Below are positions 45,969 to 64,000 of a stretch of DNA of 64,000 nucleotides, one piece after another (position 1 is the first letter of the stretch; each line of letters opens with the position of its first letter). Made by a program: the position numbers and the translations under genes. A model generated the notes under the pieces. The model saw only the letters and a list, made by a program, of their open reading frames with translations. It was not told where the DNA came from and did not search any database. The stretch is taken from the NCBI GenBank assembly GCA_025201705.1, contig MU616652.1, positions 1 to 64,000 on the forward strand. The letters run 5' to 3'. The stretch is from Dissophora ornata (Eukaryota; Mortierellomycota; Mortierellomycetes; Mortierellales; Mortierellaceae).

Positions 45969-45977
45969 CCTTTTATA
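45969..45977 (-). promoter_or_regulatory. TATA-like box at the CRS1 start
   Basis: TATAAAAGG on the minus strand ends 17 nt before the upstream ATG at 45952. A start site about 30 nt downstream would fall at or past that ATG. Confidence 0.4.
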
Positions 45978-46785
45978 ATTGATTGACAAGGGTGTGAGTC
46001 CGAGCAAAGAGGGATCAAAAACCTGAGGACTGTCAACAGCTCCCAAAAAAAAATATGTGTACTCTCCCGCAGTTTGTGACAAACAACAGCTCAAAAAAGA
46101 AAGAGATGTGTAATTGGTGACTCAAAATAACCTCATTGGGGGGATGTGCATGGAAGAACGATTCTCTTCAGCAGTAGCGCAAGGACCGCCGATTTGCTTC
46201 GTCACCGACGGAGCAGACACGTCGTCCGGCAGTACCTGGTGCCCTTCTCTCTTTCTCTCTCTGCGTGCTGTTGTTGTTGGGGCACACACCTCGAGGGCAT
46301 GCTCAGCCACACGTCGCGTCTTTTTGCGGAAATTCGCGTCATGCCAAACAAAAGTTAGTCGTAGGCGCGTAGATTTCTCGCAGACTGAGATGGCTCAACC
46401 CTCCCCCTCCTTGTCGCTTTCGACAGCGAAGGTTAGCCTGGATAGCGGCATGACCTACATGTATATCCCCTCCATCAGCATTCCTACTGTACTCACTAGA
46501 GGAAAGAACCACCACTCACACCACGTCTCTTCGTATCCTAGAGGAGCGTACATAGAGTTTTCGTGGAGAAAGTAATGGGAATGGGGAAGAGAGGGAGATT
46601 CTTATTCCTGTCGGTCCTATGTCATGTCCTTCTATCAGAGCAATGAATAAATATTCCTCTCACAGAGACACATCCAACGAATAGTACGGGTGAAAAGAAA
46701 GGGAGTTGGTTCATTTGGGGAACGTAGAAAATCAGGCATGCAGAACCATTGTAGACCACATGGAAACACATTGTTCAGCGTTGTC

Positions 46786-46793
46786 TATAAAAG
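46786..46793 (+). promoter_or_regulatory. TATA box of the secreted repeat-protein gene
   Basis: TATAAAAG lies 105 bp before the ATG at 46898. A C/A- and T-rich leader lies between. Confidence 0.55.
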
Positions 46794-46897
46794 AGCACTA
46801 GCTTCGCTTTCCTTCGACCACAGCACCACCACTACGACCACCACATATACCCCATCTCACTCACTTCCTTTTATTTTTCTGTATACCGTAATTCAAC

Positions 46898-48600
46898 ATG
46901 AAGTCGAACACTATCGTCAGCTTGACAGTCGTCCTTGCACTACTGATCGCACCCAACAACGCTGCTCCCATTGTGAACAAATCTGTCCGTCTAAGCCGAC
47001 GTGACGACTCCCCCGCAGCGTGCCCCGGAACCCTTCGTGGCCCCTCTGGCAACGCCTACTTCGGTATGGAGATAATGTCGATCCTATATTCTCACCCAGT
47101 CGAGACAGCGGGGTGCGCTCAGAGACTTTGGTGTACTCATCCTGCGTCTTTTCCTTCAATATGTAGCCTTCAGCACTAATCTCAACCACCAGGTAGCTCA
47201 GGAGGCCTGCGCATCTTGCTACGGCGGTGGCCTAGCAGATGTCGCCGTTGCGGATTTGCAGTTCCTGGCAAGTGGCGTCCAGCAGTACTCATGGATAAAG
47301 TCCTGGAACGGCGATGTCTACTCGGACAGCTGTCTCACATTCAATCCAAGTGGCGGGAGTGGTATGTGTATTTCCGAAACACTGCTGCTGCCACCCGGCT
47401 TTTGGCAAATGTCTAGTCATTGACATGTACGACTCTATCCCGTCATTTTTTTTAGCTCCAGCTGTCGGCGTGGACGCTTCTTGCCAACAGGAGCTTTGGC
47501 CTCTTTGCGTCGCTTCCTCTAACGGGGCAGCCGGCCCTGACGGCTCAGTGAAATTTGAGGGGATGGAAGGAGATGATGGCTCCTCCATTACTACTCTTGC
47601 TGTTCCTTTCCCTATGGGATCTAGTCCAGAGGCTCCCAACACCGTCACCAACTCAGAAGCTCCCGTTGTCGCTCCTGAAGGCAACAATCCCAATCCTGAC
47701 GTCCAGGTCGTTGAGGATGAAAAGACGACAGAGAAGACAGTCTCTGAGAATGGAGAGGATGCTATAGCTGTCGCAGAAGACAGTGCGGCCCCTTCCCTGT
47801 CCGAAGTAACCAGCCCGCGACACGACGAGGTCACAGCTACGATCTTGGAGGACAATGTCCAACCTGATAGCACTGTTCCCTTGAACCCTGAGGTCACTAG
47901 TCCTCGTAGCCCTAAAGGTGAAGAGGGTCCTGATATGGATGTTGAGGTGGTCGAGATGGCGGGCGATTTGCCAGTCCCTGCTGCTAGCGAGGAACCTGCG
48001 CCAACTGACAACAATGCTCCAGAAGCCCCTGCCGCCACCGAGCCAGCGCCAACAGATGATAATGTCCTCGCTACCGAGCCTGCACCAACTGGTGACAATA
48101 TCCCTGCCGCCACCGAGCCTGCGCCAACTGGTGAAAATGTTCTTGCTGCTACCGAGCCAGCTCCAACTGGTGACAATGTCCCTGCCACCACTGAGCCAAC
48201 ACCAGCTGGCGATAATACCCCTATCGCCAATGAGCCAACCCCTGCTGCCGAAGATGCTCCTGTCGCAGAGGAGCAAGTTCCAGCTGCAGAAGAGCCAGTT
48301 GCAGAAGAGCCAGCTCCGACTGTTGAAAGCACCCCTGTCGCCGCGGAACCTGCTCCAGCAACGGTCCCAGTTACGGGCGAAGGCATGAAGGACCAAGACC
48401 AAGACCAGGACGCGTTGTTGACGGAGAAGGAGCAGTTCCGCGCGGCATTTGAGGAAGAGTCGGAGGCTTGCTCGAATAATCTGGCTAAAGGCGAGCAGGA
48501 CCCATTGGTGAACGTATATATGATCGAGAAGTCAGCTCATACTGCGAGCTGCGATGCTCATTCCCACGATGATGAGCCAGACGCTCCTACCGCTGTTTAA
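46898..48600 (+). CDS. Secreted protein: lectin-like Cys region plus Pro/Glu/Ala repeat tail, 501 aa
   Basis: Three exons (46898-47063, 47167-47361, 47456-48600) join in frame to 501 residues. Residues 1-23 form a signal peptide, and an SRR pair at 33-35 could be a processing site. Residues 40-140 hold six Cys and a pattern (EACASCYGGGLADV, WIKSWNGDVY, CLTF, a late C...LC pair) that looks like a divergent C-type-lectin-like fold seen in secreted fungal proteins; this is tentative. From about residue 150 the chain is acidic and Pro/Ala-rich, with 13-residue repeats around TEPAPTGDNVPAA. It ends in a charged tail with two Cys and a His/Asp-rich end. No GPI signal or membrane span is seen. Function unknown. 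Confidence 0.7.
48037..48290 (+). repeat. 39-bp coding tandem repeats (13-aa Pro/Glu units)
   Basis: Six to seven degenerate copies of a 13-residue unit (TEPAPTGDNVPAA type) in the secreted protein. Copies 2-4 are closest; later copies drift to EPTPA and EEQVPA forms. Confidence 0.75.
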
Positions 48601-51191
48601 AGTGTGAGAGAAGAGACAGACAGATAGAGAGAGAGAGAGGAAGCAAGAAAGAGAGGAGAGTGCTGGCCCACCTCCTGTGTAGATTAGGTTTGGATAGCCT
48701 TTCCGACACCAATAAAACTGTGCTTTTCGGAAGTAATTCTCAAGGATGAACTACTTATATCCTCTTTTTGCGGAAATTGCGACCTTTTCCACTGATAATA
48801 CCGTTGACTTAGAGTCTTTCCTTCGGAACACTACTCTTGTTAGGACTCGCACAGCAGTGACTTGCCATAGGCGTCATTGAATAGCGTCGGCGTTTGCTGC
48901 TGACAACTTTTCATCACCCTCTACCACATCTTACACGTTATCCATTAGCACGGCATAGCAGGACAGCCCTGGATTTTTTTTTGGGGTCGGACTGTTTGAT
49001 GGTACGGGTTGGTCCAATCTTGTAGCCAAACAATAACAGGAAGTCCACGCAGGACAAGAGGTGATTTACCCACCTTCCGAGCCGTGGGCTGCGATGTAGC
49101 CTTCTTCTGGGCACAATGCGGTTGTCCATGTGCTCCTGCCGACTGTTGATCTGCCGCTGCGCTTGAATGAAGTAGACCTGGATCGAGAGTTTTCTCTTCT
49201 CTCCCTCGCAAGATTAGACCCTGATGAATATCGGCGGGAGTCATGGAGTAATATGAGAAAGTCATATCTTTCGGCAAACGCGTCTAAAGTTACTTAACCT
49301 GGGATTGCGATAAAATAAAAAAGGGAGGCGCGACTCACTTTTTTTTCGTCAGATCATCGACTTCTTTCAATACCTGTTGCTTAAAAGTCGTCTGCCACAG
49401 ATAATTTCTTATCCTACAGCAGAGTCACATTCTACGACAAGGAAATGTGAACGCATTGCATCCAGCTCATATGAGAAGCATCACTATTGTCATCTCGGGC
49501 GCCATTGCTACTGAATGTCGCCATGTTTACTGCGCTGAAGGCAGTTGCCTGTACTTTTTAATTACATCATAGTCACCCGCATCATTGACAACGAATTGGT
49601 GGCGTTCACGTGCATGCAAACGCGAAAGCGCAGCAAGTAACCACCGTTCATTTAACCCAACGCACGCACGCACCCTTTTTTTCTTTTCTCTTTAACCCAT
49701 GCCAAAGGTCAGTGCCTATTCCCTACCTATCCCTACTGTTCCCACGCACACTCTGCCTTGTTCATAGACTCTCGTGCCTCTCAATTGTTAACAATGCTCC
49801 TCGTCTCTTCGTCTTCTCCTCATGCTCGTTGCAATCTAATTAGGAGGAGTCCTACTCAACCCCGCAAGTGATCACTTGTGTTGAACAAGGTAAGCCAGCC
49901 CAACCTTCATGAGGTATATTTCCCTTCATAGCAAGGCTGTCGTTTGTTGACAAGGGTTTCTTTTTCGTTCTTTCTATGGGGCCTGTGCGTGCGCTGAGCC
50001 GTACAGGCGGCGAGAGCTTGCTCTTGCCTGGTTCTGTTTTCTTGGTGATGATACTGCCTGGCAGTAGTCTCTGTTTCTGTTATACCTGCACCCAGACTTT
50101 TGTTTGTTCTGATATGGTGGATGCTTACGTTGAGGCTGTGCGCAGCCTCTGGGGCTACTGAACCACTATTGTTTGTTCGCTCCACACTGACCTTTGTAAC
50201 TCTATTTCGTTGTTGCGGTATCTGCACATGAGCTCCTCTTGCAGATAGTTGGGTTCGCCTCTGGCATTGCGTCCGATGGTAGTCCAGCCCGGTCCCTGGT
50301 TCCTTTATTCTGGTGCAAGGTTGAAATCGGGTTGTTCTTTGCCTCAACTTGTCATGCTCGTCTGAGCCTCTGGTGCTTCATCCGGGAAGTAGTGTTCAGA
50401 GCCTGGACCGCTCCCACCTCGTTGGCGGCCCTTTGTAGAGCTAGATTATACCCTCCTTTTTATCGCTGGTATTTTTTGTTGCTCTCCGACCCCCACACGT
50501 AGGGTAGAACGTCTCTTTCACCCGGGATGACCAGTCCAAACTCTTCTGCAATTGCGCGTTGGTTTCCTCGGGCGGCTGCAGGCTCTGTGCGACTGCAGTC
50601 TTGGGATGGGCCGGCCAGGACCCTCCCTTTGGTCATCTTTAGGGCAGTAGTTTAAGTTATTCTTTTCTTTCAGCTCTTGTTCTCTTTTCAAAATCCAGCA
50701 ACCAGTTTCTCCAATGACCATTCTTATACCAAGCGAACCAGCCAGAAACCCCCTTGCCAACGCGATGATTTTGTCTTTTGATGCGATCGATATATGGATT
50801 ACTGTGTTGTGTGGAAGGTTTCATGTTCAAGCGACAGTTCCACTTCGAGTGAAGTGGCTGTCCACCCAGTATTGGAGTACGATGGCTTGCCACCTGCCCG
50901 TGGTGTACTCTGCACAGATCCTCTTGTCTCGATTGGCAAGGGGACAGACCAAGAGCAAGCCTCTATTAGATATCTTTCTCATAGCGACATCCGCAATAAA
51001 GTGTCTCTTATATTTTCATTAGTTTATCGCTATGCAGTTTTCACAGAGCCCGAGTTGCGAGTGCTTACTTATTACAAACACTTCTTGATCAATAAGCAAC
51101 GTCGCCACATCCGCTTGGCTGTCACAGGCAAATTTTATGCACCGTCGCCATCCCAGGAACTGCGCTTTCCTCTTCCTCTTTCTCACTCCTA

Positions 51192-51224
<33 letters not shown>

Positions 51225-51256
51225 TCCGTTCCCACCTCCTCCCTCCGCATTCCAGC
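48601..51256. other. Non-coding region of about 2.65 kb
   Basis: 3' flank of the secreted-protein gene (AATAAA near 48711) and the RIB5 promoter/leader. An open frame at about 50794-51357 was examined and not accepted. No RNA gene seen. Confidence 0.5.
51190..51226. repeat. (CACTCT)n microsatellite in the RIB5 leader
   Basis: About five to six copies of a hexamer CACTCT lie 30-65 bp before the RIB5 ATG, giving a pure pyrimidine/A leader. Confidence 0.75.
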
Positions 51257-52274
51257 ATGTTCACAGGAATCGTAGAAATCCTCGGCAAGGTCATCGACAT
51301 TGCCCCCCTCGACTTTTCGGAATCCGGAGGAAGCGGATTCAGCATCACCGTGGGTGAGGCCACCGAGATTCTGGGAGACTGCCACCTCGGCGACAGTATC
51401 GCCATCAATGGTAAAGCGGCCTTCATAGCCCTTCAATTACAGCTTTGATTGGTCATTGTGCCTGACTGTCTGCGTGTGGGAAACACTATCTAACTCGAGC
51501 TGCTTTACTTGATCTATCGACTCCTCCTTGGGATTTGGGTCCATCCCCTTTCTATTCTTTCGTAGGAACCTGCCTGACTGTGACAGAGTTTGACGCCTCT
51601 ACGTTCAAGGTCGGTATCGCACCCGAGACCCTTCGCAAGACCAACCTTGGTAAGCCAAGCGGGACGCATCCAAGGGCGCAGATCGAACATTCGACTATTC
51701 CCTGCCGTTGGGGGGGGGGGGGAGGGTCGGGGAGTCAATAATGCTTTTATACAATCTTCTCACCCCACCCTCTTTTTTCTTCTTGACGAAAAATGAAACA
51801 GGATCGTTGAAGGTTGGCGACGCCGTAAACCTGGAGCGCGCCATGAATGCCCATACCCGCTTTGGTGGACACATGGTCCAGGGCCACGTTGACACTACCG
51901 TATCGATCCTGTCCCGTGAAGACGACGGCAATGCCATCACGTTCGTCTTCCAGGTCTCTGAAGAGTACAGGGAGCTTATGAACTACATTGTCCCCAAAGG
52001 ATTTATCTGTCTCGACGGTACTTCCCTCACTGTTATTGATGTTGACGACGTCAAGAGGACGTTCTCGATCATGATGATTGCGTATACGCAGACAAGGGTG
52101 GTCATGCCTCGTAAGGCATTGGGTGATCAAGTCAATGTTGAGGTCGATATGATGGGCAAGTACGCGTCGAAGGGTGTGGAGGCGATGATCAAGAGATTCC
52201 TGGATGGAGATGAGGGCGAAACTATGGTGGCCAAGGTCGTGGACCGCGTGCTTGCCAAGCGCGCTTCTTCATAA
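51257..52274 (+). CDS. RIB5: Riboflavin synthase, 236 aa
   Basis: Three exons (51257-51410, 51566-51649, 51802-52274) join in frame to 236 residues. The protein starts with MFTGIVE, the invariant N-terminus of riboflavin synthase, and has two lumazine-binding halves. The first has GTCLTV and ends near KVGDAVNLERAM; the second starts at GHMVQGHVD and has GTSLTV. The trimeric cytosolic enzyme dismutates two 6,7-dimethyl-8-ribityllumazine molecules into riboflavin and a pyrimidine that is reused. Length is normal for the family. It is convergent with PRP8, 138 bp between stop codons. Confidence 0.96.
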
Positions 52275-52412
52275 GTCTGTTGATTTAGAAATCAAGCATG
52301 TAATATATGTACAGCCACAGGTTCGAGAACTGATGGCATTGAAGCAGCCAATTTGCGTTTATTCAAGTACAGTGATAATTAAAATTAGACCAAAGAAAAC
52401 AAAATAAAGAGA

Positions 52413-60313
<7,901 letters not shown>

Positions 60314-60849
60314 TGCTGGGGGGTCTGCAGAGATATTTCGAGACTTTTGCTTGTTTTGCTTGTTGTTATCTAGTGGAGGTAGGGATGGTCACGTAAATGA
60401 GGCGTTGTTTGTTAGTCGAGATTCCCAGTAGTTACAATTGTCCCTTGGATCAGATCGAGCTGCAATGGTTCCGGTTCTAAGTACCTGCTTGACGAAGATA
60501 ATGAAACAAGAAGGTAAACGAAATAGAGGCCCACTCGCTCCTTTGTCCGTGTGCAGGTGATGGGAAAAGAAGGGCGAGGATGTGTGATTGAGTTCGAGTC
60601 AGGAGAGTGCAGAGTGGAGGCGCAAGAAAAAAAGATCGGTCGGTCGGTCGAAGTGACGTCACACCAATGCGCGCACGTGCCGCATCACGTCCGGAGCAGC
60701 GCCAGCGGGTATCGATACTCGAAATGGTAAGCGGCGTAAAACCCCAATTTGTGTGTGGGAAAGCTCTCTGTGCCAGACACCGAGCTACTATGTAGAGCCG
60801 CTCTCCTCACTCTCTTTCTGTCTGACTCATTCCTCCTCTCCTCCCAGAC
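60314..60849. other. Divergent promoter region of PRP8 and the FAHD1-like gene
   Basis: 536 bp between start codons. GTAAGC at 60727 and an acceptor at 60847 just before the FAHD1 ATG suggest a 121-nt 5'UTR intron. No gene. Confidence 0.45.
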
Positions 60850-61605
60850 ATGTCTGCAAGCAACTTTCTTCGGACAGGTCGCAAGATCGTGGCCATCGGC
60901 CGCAACTACAGCGAACACGCCAAGGAACTCGGAAACGCTGTTCCAACCGCTCCCTTCTTCTTCCTCAAGCCCACGTCGTCCTACATAACTGACGGCCAGA
61001 GTATCGAAGTTCCCGCTGGCGCCGAGGTGCACCACGAACTTGAGCTGGCCGTCATCATTGGCAAGGATGGACGCAATATCTCTGCCAAGGATGCCGACAG
61101 CTACATAGCAGGCTATGCTCTTGCCCTTGACATGACTGCCCGCAACTTTCAGGAACAGGCCAAGAAGAAGGGCATGCCCTGGAGTGCTGCCAAAGGCTAT
61201 GACACTTTCACCCCCATTGGCGACTTTATTCCCAGGGAGCAGATTTCAGACTACAACAACGTCGACCTGCTCCTTCAGATCGACGGAGTCACAAAGCAAC
61301 AGGGCAACACACGCGACATGATCTTTGGGTATGCCACACCTCCTTTTCGCTACCTGGCAGAGTGCGAAACATGTTTGTACTTTGATACTGACTATCTTCC
61401 TGTCCCGTGCCTTCGTAGCATTCCAACACTGATCGAGAACGTATCCTCAATCATGAGACTCGAAGAGGGCGATGTCATCTTGACAGGAACACCCAAGGGT
61501 GTTGGACCTGTTTTGCCCGGGGAGACCATCACCTGCGAGTTAGCGTATGGTGGAAAAACCCTTTCGCATCTGCGATTCCCTGTAATTGATCGCCCCAGTC
61601 CATAG
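60850..61605 (+). CDS. FAHD1: Fumarylacetoacetate hydrolase-domain protein, FAHD1 type, 221 aa spliced
   Basis: Two exons (60850-61328, 61419-61605) give 221 residues, the length of FAHD1. The 90-nt intron (GTATGC...CGTAG) is a multiple of three and has no stop, so the unspliced frame also reads through as 251 residues. It is called an intron because the added residues interrupt the conserved run DMIF-x-IPTLIENVSSIM. The FAH fold shows HHELELAVIIG (metal-binding Glu63 and Glu65), ALDMTARN (Asp94) and the LTGTPKGVGP loop. FAHD1 enzymes act as mitochondrial acylpyruvase/oxaloacetate decarboxylase; no strong presequence is seen here. The stop lies 74 bp from the convergent TSR1 stop. Confidence 0.9.
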   Translation: MSASNFLRTGRKIVAIGRNYSEHAKELGNAVPTAPFFFLKPTSSYITDGQSIEVPAGAEVHHELELAVIIGKDGRNISAKDADSYIAGYALALDMTARNFQEQAKKKGMPWSAAKGYDTFTPIGDFIPREQISDYNNVDLLLQIDGVTKQQGNTRDMIFGYATPPFRYLAECETCLYFDTDYLPVPCLRSIPTLIENVSSIMRLEEGDVILTGTPKGVGPVLPGETITCELAYGGKTLSHLRFPVIDRPSP

Positions 61606-61679
61606 ACGCATAAATGTGTAGAGTGTATAAATGCAAATGCTTCATGATATATATGTATGTCTCTAAATAACCAGGCCTA

Positions 61680-63931
61680 TTAATCCATGTCCATGCCCTC
61701 TGCCGCCATCGTAGCCTGCGTGGAAGACGAGCCGGCATCTGGGTTGACCCAAAGGGTTGTTCCCCACTTGGGGTAAATTCTCTTGTATAAGCACATCATA
61801 ACGGTATCCTGCATAGAGATTTGTTGGTCCCACTGCGCCTTGAAGTAACCATGTGTTCCCAAAGACTCCTTGATATGGCCAGTGCGACCAAGCTTGGTGC
61901 GCAACTCCACCGACTTGTAGTACCAAACATCATCGGGATTAAAGAACATGAATCGGATGGTCGCAGAGCGCTTGTGGACCTTGAAGGGATGTCCTGTCAA
62001 GATAATCCTCTTGGCCACGATTCTCCTAGGATCAGCGTCCATCAGAGTTCCGGTGGCAACCAAGTTTGGGGCTGCGGATTAAAAGAAATAGCATGTTAGA
62101 ATATTCACCTTCAGAAATCGAGAGTATCTTAATAGCTGTGAAACTGGTAGGCGACCCAAATACTTACAGTTCACATCCTCAGAGTCCTTGGTGAGAACGA
62201 TGGGCAAGTTACCAAAATGGATGGGCGCATAAACGGTGACAACAGTGCTACGGCCGTGCTGAAGGAAACGCTCACTCTTGTGGACATTATTCGTTCCTTT
62301 GCCGTTACGAGAGTTTTGTGAAAAGATGGGTCTGACGACAAAGCGTCTGAAGCCGCAGTGGAGGACAAGTGGGTCCTTGGCCTTGATGACGCCATCGTAC
62401 TCGGCGTTACGGTTGACCACAAAGTTGACCAATCCCATCTTGTGCTCATACTGCAACAGTCCAAATACAATGAACGGACGAGCAGCCGAGTATGTATCCA
62501 TGACGGCCCGTGGCACGTTGGCAATGTATAGGTTGACGTGAGTGCCGGGCAGGACGCCGTCCTCGTTGGCTTGATTCATGACGCGGTGCTTGGTGCGGCG
62601 GAAGTTCTCAAACTGGAAGATACGGCCATAGTCCAGAGGCAAGTTCTCATAGGGGTCCCATGGGGAGGTCCTAAAGGACTCAAGGGCACGGTAACGTGCG
62701 AATCGAACACTAGAAGGAACATCCATTGGTGCTTCGACCTCATCAGGAAACTCCATGTCGTCTCTGTTCTCCTTCTCCCTTGCAAGGTACTCTGCATACT
62801 GGCGAGCCTCCTCTTCGTTATCCAACTCGTCCTCGTAGACCTCCTCTTCCTTATCCTGTTCCTCATTCTCGACTTCGAGGTCTTCGTACTCCTCCCCCGA
62901 GTCCTCTGCGTTTCGTGCGCTGGGCAAATCGTCATCATCCATGCGCTCGTCTTCATCATCCTCCTCGTCTTCGATGTCCTCGTCACTCTCATGATCAGAG
63001 TCGACAATCCAGGCGGCTTGATAGTTTGAAGTTCCCTTAGGAACACGCCTAATGACCTTCTTAGGCGCAGCGCTGTTGAACGACTGCTCAGATTTTTGTG
63101 CAGGGTCCATGTTCCTGACACGCTCTAAAAGATATGTGAAGAGACGGTGGGTTAGCAATCTGAATGAAATATGGCATAGTGCTCAAGCTGAACTGTAGAG
63201 GTGCGTAGTAAATACCTTCAGCCTCCATCAACTCCTCTTCTGTAGGCCAGGTCTGCTCATTTGCAAGTAGATCTGGCTCGTTCTCAGCAGCCAGGTCGTC
63301 CTGCTCCTCAGGAACAGGTGCATCCAAAACAGTTTCAGTGCCCTCAGCATCCATGCCGTCGCTCACATGAACAGCTTTGTGGGTAATAGGAGCAGACGTG
63401 ATCTTTTCCAGTTGAAAGTCGCCAAAGTTTTGCAAGTGCACCAAGCGGTTGGCTTGGAAGTGGGTTCCTCTGGCATATCCCGTAACCTTCAATGTGCCGA
63501 CGGAAGGATCTGAAGGGTTCTCCTCGAATGCAACGCTCTCGGCCAACATGTAAGGGTGGGTGTCACGCCAGTTGACAGACTTTGGCAGTTGGTTGGCCAT
63601 CATGCGAAGGACGTTGACAGTCTCGGTAGCGTTGTCCAGAGCGTGCACCTTAGTCTCCTCAGGGAAGAAGTGGTTGGTGAAGGAGAGAAGCGACTTTTTG
63701 ATATCAGAGTGCTTCTTGGCAGGGGTGCCATCGAGATTACTAACAGTGGCGGCAACGGAGGGAACTCCCTGAGATTGAATACCAGAGAGCACCATCTCGC
63801 CAAACTTGTCAACCTCCTCCACAGCAGACATAACGAAGAGAAGGAAATCTGCGACCTTAGCAGCATCCATGATATCGATGTAATTTCGCTTGAGCGGGAC
63901 AAACTGCAGCTTCTGCTTGAAGCGGTCCGTT
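61680..63931 (-). CDS. TSR1: Ribosome maturation factor TSR1, C-terminal part (N-terminus beyond window)
   Basis: Three exons lie in the window (63931-63216, 63124-62168, 62071-61680); the acceptor before 63931 implies more exons to the right. The visible 688 residues cover the end of the GTPase-like region ([15 protein letters not shown]), the AARP2CN-like part, an acidic Asp/Glu-rich stretch after [10 protein letters not shown], and the C-terminal Bms1/Tsr1 domain ([44 protein letters not shown]). [14 protein letters not shown] and the length after it favour Tsr1 over Bms1. Tsr1 binds pre-40S particles and blocks early joining of translation factors; it is GTPase-like but inactive. It is 5'-truncated by the window edge only, with no sign of decay. 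Confidence 0.92.
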
Positions 63932-64000
63932 CTATAACATGTATGAAACAAAGCCTGATCAGCAGAATTCTCATGGCAGCGACGTAGTTATAGCTTGATC

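Larger units (their letters stand above)
45953..46897. other. Divergent intergenic region between CRS1 and the secreted repeat protein
   Basis: About 945 bp containing both promoters. An open frame at 46114-46575 lacks protein-like features. Confidence 0.5.

Noticed and set aside
46114..46575. 153-codon open frame in the CRS1 upstream region
   Set aside because: No motif, signal or splice support; composition is like the surrounding non-coding DNA.
50794..51357. 187-codon open frame before RIB5
   Set aside because: It ends by overlapping the RIB5 first exon out of frame, crosses the CACTCT repeat, and has no recognisable domain.

Overview
The window is nuclear DNA of a filamentous fungus, most likely an early-diverging one of the Mortierella type. 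The evidence is short GT-AG introns (mostly 90-150 nt) in otherwise dense genes, CT-rich promoters and leaders, A/T homopolymers between genes, and a betaine-lipid synthase with the fungal domain order. The genus is an inference; no rRNA or barcode is present. Exon structures were assembled by hand from splice sites and reading-frame continuity. Every protein model described closes in frame, except the last gene, which runs off the right edge.

Layout. 0-7 kb: an LRR protein, then (minus strand) a Nudix-CCCH-CCCH-W2 fusion protein and a Thr-rich single-pass surface protein. 8-12.2 kb: mitochondrial glutaredoxin GRX5, dihydrofolate synthase FOL3 only 100 bp downstream, and a probable mitoribosomal protein mL59. 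13-20 kb: a Gln-rich bHLH factor, a 16-bp minisatellite, and a class I histone deacetylase (RPD3/HDAC1 type) with a tail of about 600 residues. 21.5-22.3 kb: a 7-TM protein. 22.3-27.4 kb: a gene-poor stretch holding one tRNA-Gly(GCC) and a likely retroelement remnant. 27.4-40 kb: BTA1 (betaine lipid synthesis), a membrane RING-H2 ligase and the mitotic-exit GAP BUB2. 40.4-46 kb: ZIM17/DNLZ and a PRELI/UPS1 protein sharing a divergent promoter, then cysteinyl-tRNA synthetase with an apparent mitochondrial leader. 46.9-48.6 kb: a secreted, lectin-like repeat protein. 51-64 kb: riboflavin synthase RIB5, the spliceosome core PRP8 (nine exons), a FAHD1-type hydrolase and the 5'-truncated (window edge) ribosome-assembly factor TSR1.

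The genes are mostly conserved housekeeping genes: mitochondrial biogenesis (GRX5, mL59, ZIM17, UPS1, CRS1, FAHD1), gene expression (PRP8, TSR1, CRS1, RPD3, bHLH), cofactors (FOL3, RIB5), lipid (BTA1, UPS1) and cell cycle (BUB2). No gene cluster or defence-type system is visible. The most unusual items are the Nudix-tandem CCCH-W2 architecture, the long HDAC tail, the start/promoter arrangement of CRS1, the 3n stop-free intron in FAHD1, and the BUB2 gene with a 400-residue leader and a 967-nt intron.
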